Below are positions 8,712 to 16,653 of a stretch of 64,000 nt of DNA, one piece after another. The stretch is from Arthrobacter sp. U41 (lineage in GTDB: Bacteria; Actinomycetota; Actinomycetes; Actinomycetales; Micrococcaceae), in the NCBI RefSeq assembly GCF_007679325.1, contig NZ_VEGI01000007.1:1-64000 (forward strand). The letters are read 5' to 3'. Under the pieces are notes generated by a model that saw nothing but the letters and a program-made list of their open reading frames with translations, did not search any database and was not told where the DNA came from. The translations under genes and the position numbers were made by a program. Every line of letters starts with the position of its first letter. Position 1 is the stretch's first letter.

Positions 8712-10223
8712 TTACGCCAGCCGGTGTCCCGCGGTGCTTAGGCGGGTGGTGATGGTGCCGGCGGTGCGCCCCCGGCCCAGGCCGCGGACCGTCCAGCCTT
8801 CCGCTGCCCAGGCGGAGGCGTCCAAAACATTCCGCGCGTCCAGGAGGGTCCGGCGCCGGACGAGCGCCCCGGCGTCGGCCGGGGAGAGCCCGGCGTATTC
8901 GTCCCATTCGGTCAGCAGCAGCACAAGTTCCGCGCCGTCCAGCGCCTGGGCCGTGGATGGCTCGAAGCGCAGTTGCGGGAAGCGCAGCCACGCGTTGTTG
9001 ATCGCGGCGGGGTCCGTCACGGTGACATGGGCGCCGGCCGACGCCAGCTGCAGGGCGACGTCCAGGGCCGGGGAGTCTCGGATGTCGTCCGTGTCCGGTT
9101 TGAAGGCCGCGCCGAGCACGGTGACCCGGCGGCCGCCGAGCTGGCCGCCGCACAGGTCCCGCGCCACCCCCACCGTGCGGGAGCGCTGGTCCCGGTTGAT
9201 GGAATCCACCACGTCCATCCACCGGTCCACCGAATCCACGCCCAGGCCCGCGGCCTGGACCCGGAGCGAGCGGATGTCCTTGGGCAGACAGCCGCCGCCG
9301 AACCCCAGCCCGGCGTGGAGGTACCGGCTGCCGATGCGCGGGTCCAGGCCCATGGCCGCGCCCAGCTGTTTCACGTCGGCGCCGGTTGCGTCGCAGAGCT
9401 CGGCCATCGCGTTGATGAAACTGAGTTTGGTGGCAAGGAACGCGTTCGACGCCGACTTGATCAGTTCCGCCGTGGCGAAGTTGCAGACCAGCCGCGGAAT
9501 GCCGGCGGCCAGCAGGGGAGCGTAGACGGCGTCGAGGGCCGCGGTGATTGCTGCGCCGGAGTCGGCTGGGCGGGTGCGAGCGGGGTCGGGGTCGGCGGGG
9601 CCCGTCGCGGCTGTGGGGGTGTCGGTTGTGCTGTGGCGGGTGAGGCCGTCGGTGGAGTTACCGGGGCGGGCGGCGCCGTCGTCGGAGTTGCCCGGGCGGG
9701 CGGGGACGCCGTCGTCCGGGACGCCGTAGACCAGACGGTCCGGGACCAGAGAGTCCTTGACCGCCGTGCCTTGGCGCAGGAATTCGGGGTTCCAGCCCAG
9801 GAGCACGTCCGGCCGCGGGGACAACACACCGCGGAGCATGTCCACCGTTCCGACCGGAACCGTGGACTTGCCCACCACCGCCGACCCGGCGGCCAGATGG
9901 GGGAGCAGCGCCTCCGTGGCGGCGACGAGGTAGCTGAGGTCGGCGCCGTCGGACGTCTTGGCCTGCGGCGTGCCCACACAAAGGAAGTGCAGCTCGGCGC
10001 CGGCGGCGTCGGCGAAGTCCGTGGAGAAGCTGAGCCGGCCGGTGGTGACGCCATCGAGCAGCAGCTCGTCCAGCCCGGGCTCGAAGAACGGCGCGGCGCC
10101 GCGGCCCAGCTGCTCGACCTTGCCGGCGTCGACGTCAATCCCCACCACGGTGTGGCCCATCGACGCGAGGGTGGCCGCGTGCACGGCTCCCAGGTACCCG
10201 CAGCCGATCACGGAAATTTTCAC
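8712..10223 (-). CDS. UDP-glucose/GDP-mannose dehydrogenase family protein (probable UDP-glucose 6-dehydrogenase)
   Basis: This 503-aa enzyme of the UDP-glucose/GDP-mannose dehydrogenase family oxidises a nucleotide sugar twice to the uronate, using NAD. It has an N-terminal Rossmann loop GCGYLG (7-12), the central dimerisation helix with ELIKSASNAFLA, the catalytic Cys312 in GGGCLPKD, and a C-terminal domain with GAAFKPDTDDIRDSP. The GTG start has AAGGAG 8 nt upstream and overlaps the stop of the glycosyltransferase by 4 nt (GTGA), implying translational coupling. Residues about 170-225 form a Pro/Asp/Thr-rich insertion containing two ARPGNSxDG repeats that the family normally lacks. A role in glycan or exopolysaccharide precursor supply is inferred from the neighbour. 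Confidence 0.9.
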   Translation of the reverse strand: MKISVIGCGYLGAVHAATLASMGHTVVGIDVDAGKVEQLGRGAAPFFEPGLDELLLDGVTTGRLSFSTDFADAAGAELHFLCVGTPQAKTSDGADLSYLVAATEALLPHLAAGSAVVGKSTVPVGTVDMLRGVLSPRPDVLLGWNPEFLRQGTAVKDSLVPDRLVYGVPDDGVPARPGNSDDGAARPGNSTDGLTRHSTTDTPTAATGPADPDPARTRPADSGAAITAALDAVYAPLLAAGIPRLVCNFATAELIKSASNAFLATKLSFINAMAELCDATGADVKQLGAAMGLDPRIGSRYLHAGLGFGGGCLPKDIRSLRVQAAGLGVDSVDRWMDVVDSINRDQRSRTVGVARDLCGGQLGGRRVTVLGAAFKPDTDDIRDSPALDVALQLASAGAHVTVTDPAAINNAWLRFPQLRFEPSTAQALDGAELVLLLTEWDEYAGLSPADAGALVRRRTLLDARNVLDASAWAAEGWTVRGLGRGRTAGTITTRLSTAGHRLA

Positions 10224-11386
10224 AGGGCGACTCCTTGACGGGTGGTGCTGGCTGGACGGCTTGCACGGGGAACGTTGGCGGCCAGGACCGCCTCGTAATG
10301 CTGGACCAGCTCCGCGCCCAGGGCGGACCACGTCCGGCCCTGGACCGATGCGTGGGCCGCCGCTGCGAACGCGCGGCGCTTGGCGTCGTCGCCCATCAGG
10401 TCCGCCACGCGGGCGCGCAGCGCGGCCAGGTCGCCCGGCTCGTACAGCCAGCCGGTGCGGGAGTTCTCGACGAGGTCCAGCGGGCCGCCGCGGCCCGTGG
10501 CGACCACCGGCACGCCCGACGCCATCGCCTCCTGGATGGTCTGGCAGAAGGTCTCGAACTCGCCCGGGTGCACAAAGAGATCGAAGGACGCCACCGCCCG
10601 GGCCAGCTCGTCGCCGCCGAGGAACCCGGTGAAGACCGCGTCCGGCAGGGCGTCCTCGAGGGCCGCACGCTGGGGTCCGTCGCCGACAATCACCAGCCGG
10701 GTGCCGGGAACATCGGCCAGCACGGCGAGGTCCTGGACCTGCTTTTCGACCGCGAGCCGGCCCACGTAGCCGATGATGCGCTCGCCGGCCGGGGCGACAC
10801 TGCCCCGCCATCCGGCGTCGCGCTTCTCCGGGGAGAACCGCTGCGTGTCCACACCTCGCCGCCACATCTCAACGCGCGGAATGCCGCGGCCGCGGAGCTG
10901 GTTGAGCGCGAAGCTGGAGGGCACCAGCGTCCGGGCCGCGAGCAGGTGGATGTTCTCCACCCTGTTCCAGGCCCAGTTTTCCAGGAAGGGGACGCCATAC
11001 CGCCCGGCGTAGCCCGGGACCTCGGTCTGGTAGATGGCGACGGCGGGGATCCCCAGCTGGTGCGCGGCCTGCGCCGCGCGCCAGCCGAGCACGAACGGCG
11101 ACGCCAGGTGGACCACGTCCGGTGCATACTCGGCAAGGATTCGCTTGACCCGGTAAACACCGCCCATCGCCACCCGGACGTTCGCGTAGCCGGCCAGCGG
11201 CACCGAGGGCAGCCGGTGGACATGCGCCCCGTAGACCTCGCCGGGGGTTTCCGTGTCCTGTGTGGACGGCGCGATTATCAGCACCTCGTCCCCGCGCTCC
11301 TGCAGATGCTCCAGGACCCGCAGGATCGAGTGGGTTACCCCGTTCATCAGCGGCAGGAATGACTCAGCAACAATTGCGATCCTCAC
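10220..11386 (-). CDS. GT4 family glycosyltransferase (MgtA/PimB-like mannosyltransferase)
   Basis: This 388-aa GT-B enzyme has an N-terminal acceptor domain that begins MRIAIVAESFLPLMNGV, with the glycine turn typical of actinobacterial mannosyltransferases acting on lipid-linked acceptors. A hinge follows near 190, then a donor domain with GYVGRLAVEKQ, VIVGDGPQR and the E-x7-E signature FETFCQTIQEAMASG. The closest described relatives are MgtA and PimB' of mycobacteria and corynebacteria, which use GDP-mannose; the donor here is inferred. The start is GTG 11386 with GGTGGAGGG immediately upstream. It is the first gene of a two-gene operon with the nucleotide-sugar dehydrogenase. It is probably membrane-associated without transmembrane helices. 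Confidence 0.87.
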   Translation of the reverse strand: MRIAIVAESFLPLMNGVTHSILRVLEHLQERGDEVLIIAPSTQDTETPGEVYGAHVHRLPSVPLAGYANVRVAMGGVYRVKRILAEYAPDVVHLASPFVLGWRAAQAAHQLGIPAVAIYQTEVPGYAGRYGVPFLENWAWNRVENIHLLAARTLVPSSFALNQLRGRGIPRVEMWRRGVDTQRFSPEKRDAGWRGSVAPAGERIIGYVGRLAVEKQVQDLAVLADVPGTRLVIVGDGPQRAALEDALPDAVFTGFLGGDELARAVASFDLFVHPGEFETFCQTIQEAMASGVPVVATGRGGPLDLVENSRTGWLYEPGDLAALRARVADLMGDDAKRRAFAAAAHASVQGRTWSALGAELVQHYEAVLAANVPRASRPASTTRQGVAL

Positions 11387-11538
11387 CCCTCCACCCTGCG
11401 GGGGCCGGCTTGCGGCGCGGGGTGGGCAGGGTGGCGGCCGGGCGAAGAGTGGGTTAACGGGGTGTGTGCCGGGGGCTGGGGTGCTGGGTGGGAGCGGGGG
11501 TTAGGGCGTGCGTGCTGGCCATGCGGATGCGAACCACT

Positions 11539-11619
11539 GGACATGCTCTCCTGCTGGGCCAAGGCGTGGACATGGTGCCTTATGCTCGCTCGTGGCCGCG
11601 AAGAATGGGCATGTCCACC
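11539..11619. repeat. 81-bp dispersed repeat with inverted termini, copy A
   Basis: It begins GGACATGCTC and ends GGGCATGTCC, a near-perfect terminal inverted repeat. Internally it carries AGGCGTGGACAT and CGTGGCCGCGAAG. It is roughly 85 percent identical by eye to copy B and recognisable in reverse orientation at 29283-29361. Confidence 0.8.
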
Positions 11620-11662
11620 GGGTACGCACGCCGTTGATTGCTGCCTGGCCACCTGGGTCACG

Positions 11663-11743
11663 GGGCATGCCCTCCGGCCGGGCCCAGGCGTGGACATAGT
11701 GCTTTATGCTCACTCGTGGCCGCGAAGGATGAGCATGTCCACC
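11663..11743. repeat. 81-bp dispersed repeat with inverted termini, copy B
   Basis: It begins GGGCATGCCC and ends GAGCATGTCC. It has the same orientation as copy A, 124 bp downstream, with the same internal AGGCGTGGACAT and CGTGGCCGCGAAG blocks. Confidence 0.8.
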
Positions 11744-11771
11744 CTGGCCGCAGCCCGGCGAACGGCGAAGG

Positions 11772-12650
11772 CTACTGCGGCCCCAGGAGCTCCCGGGCGG
11801 CGCGCTGGGCTTCCAGTTCCTCGGGGCTGACGGTGGTTCCGTGGAGGAATCCGGAATCGCCGATGATGCGGCGCAGCTCGGCCACGGTCCGCGGTGTGCT
11901 GACACCCTGGTGCGCCATAGCGTGGCAGTTGGCGCAGAGCGGCACGAGGTCGGAGATGGGATCGAGCTGGTAGCCGCTGCCAAGCTGGGACACCGGGACG
12001 AGGTGGTGCACCGGGATGAAGTCCCTGCCGATCTGGCCGTACTTCTGTTCGAAGGAGAACCCGCAGGCGGCGCAGCTGGTGCCGTGGTGGGCGATGCAGG
12101 CCCGCCGCGCATCCGGGTCCTGTTCGTAGCGGTTCACCTCCACCCGGGTGACCGCGTCCCGCGGGTAGGTGCCGGGGCCGGGGTGTGTGGGGTCCGGGCC
12201 CGGCGGCGGCCCGAAGTCGCGCCACACAGCCCTGATGATTGCTTCCTCAGCCGGGTCGACGGCCAGTTCGGTGGCATCATCACTGTCCCACGGGACCCCG
12301 GGCAGCGCCTCCGCCAGAACGTCGACGGCGATCTGCTCGCCGGGCGGCAGGAGGGAATCGAACGCCACCTGCACGTACATCGCCGTCAGCTCCGGCACGG
12401 CTTCGCTCGACGCGGGAGAGCGGACACCGGGTTCGGGGTGCTCCGAAAGCACAACGCCGTGGCCGATCAGTCCGCGGCCGCGGTCTCCCTGGAGGAGCAA
12501 CCAGGCGTCCGTTCCCGCGGCGATGTCTCCGGGGCTTCCTACCCTCCACCGCTCGAGGTGCAGCCCGGTCGCGGCCACCCGGTCGACGACGGCGGCATAG
12601 TTCCATTCGTTCCAGCGGTCGGGGTTCCAGCCCAGGATGATGGCGGTCAT
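11772..12650 (-). CDS. EVE-like domain plus HNH endonuclease (candidate modification-dependent nuclease)
   Basis: This is a 292-aa protein. The C-terminal HNH nuclease has zinc pairs C193-x2-C196 and C239-x2-C242 and the core FIPVHHLVPV followed by LVPLCANCHAMAH. The N-terminal about 75 residues (ILGWNPDRWNEW, RWRVG, GTDAWLLLQGDRGRGLIGHG) look like a PUA/EVE-type fold, whose members read modified bases. EVE-HNH and PUA-HNH proteins are known or proposed type IV restriction enzymes; assigning this one to that group is inference. The start is ATG 12650 rather than a 41-codon-longer frame, since the longer version would run across the divergent neighbour. It faces a small membrane protein gene across 55 bp. 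Confidence 0.75.
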   Translation of the reverse strand: MTAIILGWNPDRWNEWNYAAVVDRVAATGLHLERWRVGSPGDIAAGTDAWLLLQGDRGRGLIGHGVVLSEHPEPGVRSPASSEAVPELTAMYVQVAFDSLLPPGEQIAVDVLAEALPGVPWDSDDATELAVDPAEEAIIRAVWRDFGPPPGPDPTHPGPGTYPRDAVTRVEVNRYEQDPDARRACIAHHGTSCAACGFSFEQKYGQIGRDFIPVHHLVPVSQLGSGYQLDPISDLVPLCANCHAMAHQGVSTPRTVAELRRIIGDSGFLHGTTVSPEELEAQRAARELLGPQ

Positions 12651-12705
12651 CCGGCCATTCTCGCAGGCGCGGACCGCAGTAAAATGGACCTTAGAGGTGT
12701 TGGAC

Positions 12706-12885
12706 ATGACCGGATCCTTTGCAGTTCTGCTGATCATCCTGGCGGCGGTTGCCCTGTACGCCATCGTTGGCACGGTGGTGTTGGTGGCCCGCGACGGCCG
12801 GGGGCACCTTCCGGTGGAGAAGTCCGAGCGCCCCTGGACCGCGGGGAACCTGCCGAGCCTGCCGTACTCCCTGATCCGCTTCTAA
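12706..12885 (+). CDS. small single-pass membrane protein, unknown function
   Basis: This 59-aa protein starts at ATG 12706 with AGAGG 8 nt upstream. Residues about 3-26 are one strongly hydrophobic helix (SFAVLLIILAAVALYAIVGTVV), followed by a charged tail with the segment LPVEKSERPWTAGNLPSLPYS. The tail pattern resembles small uncharacterised actinobacterial membrane proteins, but I cannot name a family. It is divergent from the EVE-HNH nuclease gene with only 55 bp between the start codons, so the two probably share a promoter region. A functional link is unproven. Confidence 0.65.
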   Translation: MTGSFAVLLIILAAVALYAIVGTVVLVARDGRGHLPVEKSERPWTAGNLPSLPYSLIRF

Positions 12886-12922
12886 CCGATGCCTAGCCGC
12901 CCGAAACATGGGCGCTTCGACG

Positions 12923-13040
12923 CGAATGGCCGCCAAGCGATGGTGCTGAGTGGCCATTCGTGGGAAGTGGTGTGGTGCAGTGCTGCGATTGGACGCAAAC
13001 GGCCCCTCAGCGAGGAGGCTTAGCGGCCGTTTGTGTCGAA
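12923..13040. repeat. inverted AGCGGCCRTT repeat cluster (second repeat family)
   Basis: Four copies of a motif related to TAGCGGCCRTTYGTGKCRAAT occur in alternating orientation: GCGAATGGCCGCC (reverse), GAGTGGCCATTCGTGG, ACGCAAACGGCC (reverse) and TAGCGGCCGTTTGTGTCGAA. The last two form a 13-bp hairpin (12992-13004 with 13025-13037, one mismatch) with a 20-nt loop. The same motif recurs at 22502-22595. It lies between the small membrane protein and the ferredoxin stop and may also end transcription. Confidence 0.7.
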
Positions 13041-13091
13041 TGGCGGGAAGAAGGCCGGGTCAGCGCAGCCAGCGTGCCGGTCAGCGCGCAG

Positions 13092-13412
13092 TCAACGTGC
13101 CAGCACCGGCTCGCCCGCTACCACGGCATGGTCGCGGCCCAAGTTCCCGAGCGCCGAGGCGCCCTGCGGCGACCCCAGCTCCTCGAAGAACTCCACGTTG
13201 GCCCGGACGTAGTCGGCCCACTCGTCCGGCACATCGTCCGCGTAGTAGATCGCCTCCACCGGGCAGACCGGATCGCAGGCGCCGCAGTCCACACACTCGG
13301 ACGGGTGGATATAGAGCGCGCGTTCGCCCTCGTAGATGCAGTCCACCGGGCATTCGTCGATGCAGGCCTTGTCCTTGACATCCACGCAGGGCTGCGCGAT
13401 CACGTACGTCAC
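13092..13412 (-). CDS. fdxA: 7Fe (3Fe-4S/4Fe-4S) ferredoxin
   Basis: This 106-aa ferredoxin of the FdxA type begins MTYVIAQPCVDVKDKACIDE. Cysteines at 9, 17, 21 and 25, then 40, 43, 46 and 50, fit the 7Fe pattern in which one cluster is 3Fe-4S (the DxxC...CPVDC half) and the other 4Fe-4S (CVDCGACDPVCP). The C-terminal about 40 residues are the usual FdxA extension. It is the last gene of the catabolic operon, 6 nt after the aldehyde dehydrogenase stop. Such ferredoxins donate electrons to P450s or other oxidoreductases; here it may accept electrons from the FAD enzyme, which is inference. It could also be a housekeeping ferredoxin read from the same transcript. Confidence 0.93.
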   Translation of the reverse strand: MTYVIAQPCVDVKDKACIDECPVDCIYEGERALYIHPSECVDCGACDPVCPVEAIYYADDVPDEWADYVRANVEFFEELGSPQGASALGNLGRDHAVVAGEPVLAR

Positions 13413-13418
13413 GGCGCG

Positions 13419-14897
13419 CTATACACCCGTGTAGACGGTCTTGCCCCAGGTGAAGAAGTCCAGCGCGGACTTCCCCTGCTCCCGGAACGTGTTGGTGGAG
13501 GAGTCCTTCACCCCGCCGAACGGGACGTTGAGGTCCAGGCCCGCCGTCGGACGGTTGACCTTGATGACGCCGGCCTGCGCCCGCGCCGCGAAGTCCGTGG
13601 ACAACGCCAGGGAGTCGGTGCAGATGCCGGCGGTGAGGCCGTAGCGGGAATCGTTGATCGCGGCCAGGCCGGCCTCGTAGTCGGCGACCTCCAGCACGGC
13701 CACCACCGGCCCGAAGATCTCCTCGGTCACGGCGGCGTCGTCGAACGGCAGTTCGGTGAGCACGGCGGCCGGGAAGAGCAGCGGCCCGGCGGGGTCGCCG
13801 TCGTACGCACCGGCCAGAAGGACAGCGCCGCGTTCGACGGCGGAGCGCACGGCTGCCTGGTTCTGCTCGAACTGCTGCGGGCTGACCACGGCCCCCATGG
13901 CCGCGTCCATGCCGTCGCCGGGGGTGTAGGCCGCGGCTTCCCCGGTGAGGGCCTCGAGGAACGCGGCACGGATGCCGGGGGTGACGTAGACCCGCGACGT
14001 CGCGGTGCAGGCCTGGCCGGTGAGCCCGAACGCGCCGGCGGCGACCACCTTGGCGGCCTTGCGGGGATCGGCGTCGTCCAGGACCAGCACTCCGTTCTTG
14101 CCGCCCATCTCCAGCTGCACCCGGGCGCGGCGGGCGTTCAGGATCTCCTGCAGGCCCAGGCCTACCGCCGTCGAGCCGGTGAAGGACAGCCCGGCGATGC
14201 GCGGGTCGCGGGCCAGGGCGTCGCCCACCACGCGGCCCTTGCCGTGGACCACGTTGAACACGCCGGCCGGCAGCCCGGCGTCCTGCAGGGCGCGGGCGAG
14301 GTGCGTGGCGGAGAGCGGGGTGAGTTCGGCCGGCTTGATAACGACGGCGTTGCCGCTGATCAGCGCGGGGGCGGATTTCCAGGCCGGGATGGCGATGGGA
14401 AAGTTCCACGGGGTGATGAGCCCGACGACGCCGAGCGCCTCGCGGCGGGTGGTGATGGTGGTGTCCGGCAGGCCGCTGGGCAGGACTTCGCCGGTGGCGG
14501 CCCAGCCCAGGGAGCCGAAGAAGCGCAGCACGTCGGACGCGCGCTTGACCTCGCCCTTGGCCTCGGCGAGGGTCTTGCCTTCCTCGCGGACGAGGTCCTC
14601 GGCGATGGCGGTCTGGCGGTCCAGGAGCAGGTTGCCGGCGGCCATCAGGATGGCGCCGCGGGACGGAGCAGGCAGGGCGGCCCAGGCCGGCTGGGCGGCG
14701 GCGGCCGCGGTGATGGCGGCGTCGACGTCGGCGGCGGTGCCGCTGGGGGAGAGGGCGGCGAGCTCGCCGGGGCGGGCCGGGTTCATCCGCTCGGTGTCCG
14801 CCTCGCCGAGCCATTCGCCGTTGATGAGGTGCCGGGCGGTGATGAGCGCACGGTCGGCGGACGTGGCGGTGGTGTGGTCTGTTGCCGTGGAAGTCAT
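13419..14897 (-). CDS. NAD(P)-dependent aldehyde dehydrogenase
   Basis: This is a 492-aa member of the ALDH superfamily. The oxyanion Asn165 is in TPWNFP, the general base Glu263 in LEMGGKN and the nucleophile Cys297 in GQACTATS, with the cofactor-binding FTGSTAVG near 239-246. ATG 14897 is chosen over an upstream in-frame start because GAAGGA sits 6 nt before it. It resembles semialdehyde dehydrogenases (succinate- or ketoglutarate-semialdehyde type), but the substrate is not readable. It lies in the catabolic operon, 35 nt after the SDR stop. Its likely role is to oxidise the aldehyde released by the DapA-family lyase encoded two genes upstream. Confidence 0.92.
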   Translation of the reverse strand: MTSTATDHTTATSADRALITARHLINGEWLGEADTERMNPARPGELAALSPSGTAADVDAAITAAAAAQPAWAALPAPSRGAILMAAGNLLLDRQTAIAEDLVREEGKTLAEAKGEVKRASDVLRFFGSLGWAATGEVLPSGLPDTTITTRREALGVVGLITPWNFPIAIPAWKSAPALISGNAVVIKPAELTPLSATHLARALQDAGLPAGVFNVVHGKGRVVGDALARDPRIAGLSFTGSTAVGLGLQEILNARRARVQLEMGGKNGVLVLDDADPRKAAKVVAAGAFGLTGQACTATSRVYVTPGIRAAFLEALTGEAAAYTPGDGMDAAMGAVVSPQQFEQNQAAVRSAVERGAVLLAGAYDGDPAGPLLFPAAVLTELPFDDAAVTEEIFGPVVAVLEVADYEAGLAAINDSRYGLTAGICTDSLALSTDFAARAQAGVIKVNRPTAGLDLNVPFGGVKDSSTNTFREQGKSALDFFTWGKTVYTGV

Positions 14898-14932
14898 GGG
14901 GTTCCTTCGGGTCGTGGGAGAGGGCGGGACGT

Positions 14933-15718
14933 TTAGAGGCTGCGGATCAGGCCGCCGTCGCACCGGAGCGCGACGCCGGTGATGTACGACGCCGGGGCGC
15001 TGCAGAGGAACGCGGCGGCGGCGCCGAACTCCTCGGGTTCCCCATAGCGGCGGGCGGGAATGGTCTTGCGGGACTCGAGCTGGATTTCCTCGACCGTGGT
15101 GCCGCGGCGTTTGGCGGCGGCCTGGTCCAGTTCGGCCACGCGGTCGGTGGCGATCCGGCCGGGGAGGAGCATGTTCACCGTGACGGCGTCCAGCGCCACC
15201 TCGGCGGCGAGGGTTTTGAGGTAACCGGCCAGGGCCGCGCGCCCGGTGTTGGACACGGCCAGGTTGGGCAGGGGAGCCACCACCCCGCTGGAGCCGACGG
15301 CCAGGATCCTGCCCCAGCGCCGTTCCCGCATGCCGGGCAGCACGTGCGAAACGAGCGCGTGGTGCGGCTTGACCAGCAGCTCGAATGCCGCGGCGATGTC
15401 GTCAGCGCTGAGGGTGGCCGCCGCACCGGGCTTGGGGCCCGGGCCGTTGAGCACCAGGATGTCGATGGGTCCCAGCGCTTCGACAGAGCGTTCGACGGCG
15501 GTCGCCACCCCGTCCGGGGTGCTCAGGTCGGCCTCGATTCCGACGGCGGTGTGCCCGTCGGCTTCAAGGCCCGCAGCGATCTCCTTGGCACGGTCCAGCC
15601 GGCGCCCGGTGACGGCGACGCGCACGCCTTCCGCGGCGAGGGCGCGGGCGATCGCGAGTCCCAGGCCGCCGGTGGAGGCGGCGACGAGGGCAGTCTTGCC
15701 ACTGATTCCGAGATCCAT
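14933..15718 (-). CDS. SDR family oxidoreductase (catabolic operon)
   Basis: This 261-aa short-chain dehydrogenase has the cofactor loop AASTGGLG (13-20), VTGRR after strand 2, and the LNGPGP variant of the NNAG motif. The serine strand is AVGSSGVV, but the position of the catalytic Tyr reads NLAVSNTGRAAL, so the usual YxxxK is not apparent. This makes it a divergent member related to the 3-oxoacyl-ACP-reductase-like atypical SDRs; activity may differ or be lost. The ATG overlaps the stop of the DapA-family gene by one base (TGATG), implying coupling. In the operon it would fit oxidation of a hydroxyacyl or hydroxy-acid intermediate. Confidence 0.87.
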   Translation of the reverse strand: MDLGISGKTALVAASTGGLGLAIARALAAEGVRVAVTGRRLDRAKEIAAGLEADGHTAVGIEADLSTPDGVATAVERSVEALGPIDILVLNGPGPKPGAAATLSADDIAAAFELLVKPHHALVSHVLPGMRERRWGRILAVGSSGVVAPLPNLAVSNTGRAALAGYLKTLAAEVALDAVTVNMLLPGRIATDRVAELDQAAAKRRGTTVEEIQLESRKTIPARRYGEPEEFGAAAAFLCSAPASYITGVALRCDGGLIRSL

Positions 15719-16644
15719 CAGAACCTCCCCGCCGTGGTGAGGGACCAGCGTGCGTCCAAGGCCGCGGCGGCTTCCGCCAGATGATTGAGCATGCTCAGCC
15801 GGAGGACCTCCGGGAACTGTGCCCCGGGGGCGCGGACGCCGGCGTCGGCGATGAGTCCGCGCTGGCGCAGGCACTCCTTCCGGACGGGCAGCGCGATCCT
15901 GGCCTGCTGCTCGAAGTTGATCAGCGGCAGGTAGGGCAGCAGGGCATCGCGGGCGGCTTCGTACCCGTCGGTCTGCCAGGCGCGGACACAGGCGATGAGC
16001 GCTTCGGGGCAGGAGAAGCCGGTCATGGCCCCGGCCGCCCCGGACAGGAGCTCGTCCAGCAGCCCCTGGCCGCCGAGTCCCCCGAACACGGACACGTCGA
16101 GCGCCGCGGTGAGCTGCGCGATGGCCACGGACGTGGGCGGGGCCTCCGCCTTGACCGCGATGACGAAGCGGCAGGCCTGCACCACGTTGATGAGGGACTC
16201 GGTGCTGATGCTGACGCCGCTGGCCAAGGGATAGTCCTGCAGCACCACCTTGGCGCCAGTGGCCTGGTGGATCGCGTTCAGGTGCGCCACCACCACGGCG
16301 GGGTTCGCGGAGTTGGCCTGCACCATCACGGCGGCCAGGCGCTCGCCGGCCACCGCCTGCGCCGCGCGGATTTCCTCGACGGCGGTGCCGGTGTACAGCG
16401 AGGTCACGCCCACCACGAGGGGAAGTGCCGTTTCCTCGACGGCGACCTCGAGGACCAGGCTGCGTTCGGCTGCCGTCAGCGCGGCGGCCTCGCCGAACAC
16501 GCCCAGGACCGTGAGGCCGGTGGCGCCGATGGATTCGTAGTACTCCACGAGTCCGGCCAGGCTGTCGGTGTCGACGTCCAGGGTGCTGCCCTGGAACGGG
16601 GTGGCGACAACGCCCCACACTCCGGGTGCCAGTGACTCCCGCAT
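15718..16644 (-). CDS. dihydrodipicolinate synthase family aldolase/lyase
   Basis: This is a 308-aa class I (Schiff-base) aldolase barrel. The Schiff-base lysine is Lys165 in VIAVKAEAPP and the catalytic tyrosine is Tyr138 in QDYPLASG. The substrate loop, GTTGE in DapA, reads GVFGEAAALT (48-57), closer to hydratase-aldolase and sugar-acid lyase members than to true DapA. The start is ATG 16644, with AAGGAG 6 nt upstream; an in-frame ATG at 16692 would add MQEQPVKPEQPVKENP, encoded by a 16-bp direct repeat and lacking an RBS. Placed between a CoA-thioester block and an aldehyde dehydrogenase, it probably cleaves a 2-oxo acid to pyruvate plus an aldehyde (inference). Confidence 0.86.
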   Translation of the reverse strand: MRESLAPGVWGVVATPFQGSTLDVDTDSLAGLVEYYESIGATGLTVLGVFGEAAALTAAERSLVLEVAVEETALPLVVGVTSLYTGTAVEEIRAAQAVAGERLAAVMVQANSANPAVVVAHLNAIHQATGAKVVLQDYPLASGVSISTESLINVVQACRFVIAVKAEAPPTSVAIAQLTAALDVSVFGGLGGQGLLDELLSGAAGAMTGFSCPEALIACVRAWQTDGYEAARDALLPYLPLINFEQQARIALPVRKECLRQRGLIADAGVRAPGAQFPEVLRLSMLNHLAEAAAALDARWSLTTAGRF

Positions 16645-16653
16645 CGGATTCTC

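Larger units (their letters stand above)
11387..11771. other. 385-bp gap holding two copies of an 81-bp repeat, no gene seen
   Basis: This lies between the glycosyltransferase start and the HNH nuclease stop. Apart from the G-rich stretch 11400-11500 it consists mainly of two direct copies of a repeat family that also occurs near 29.3 kb. Frames open through it in several phases but show no RBS or conserved domain. Confidence 0.7.

Noticed and set aside
11462..11973. Short open frames through the 81-bp repeats
   Set aside because: They consist of repeat-derived sequence readable in several phases, with no RBS or domain.
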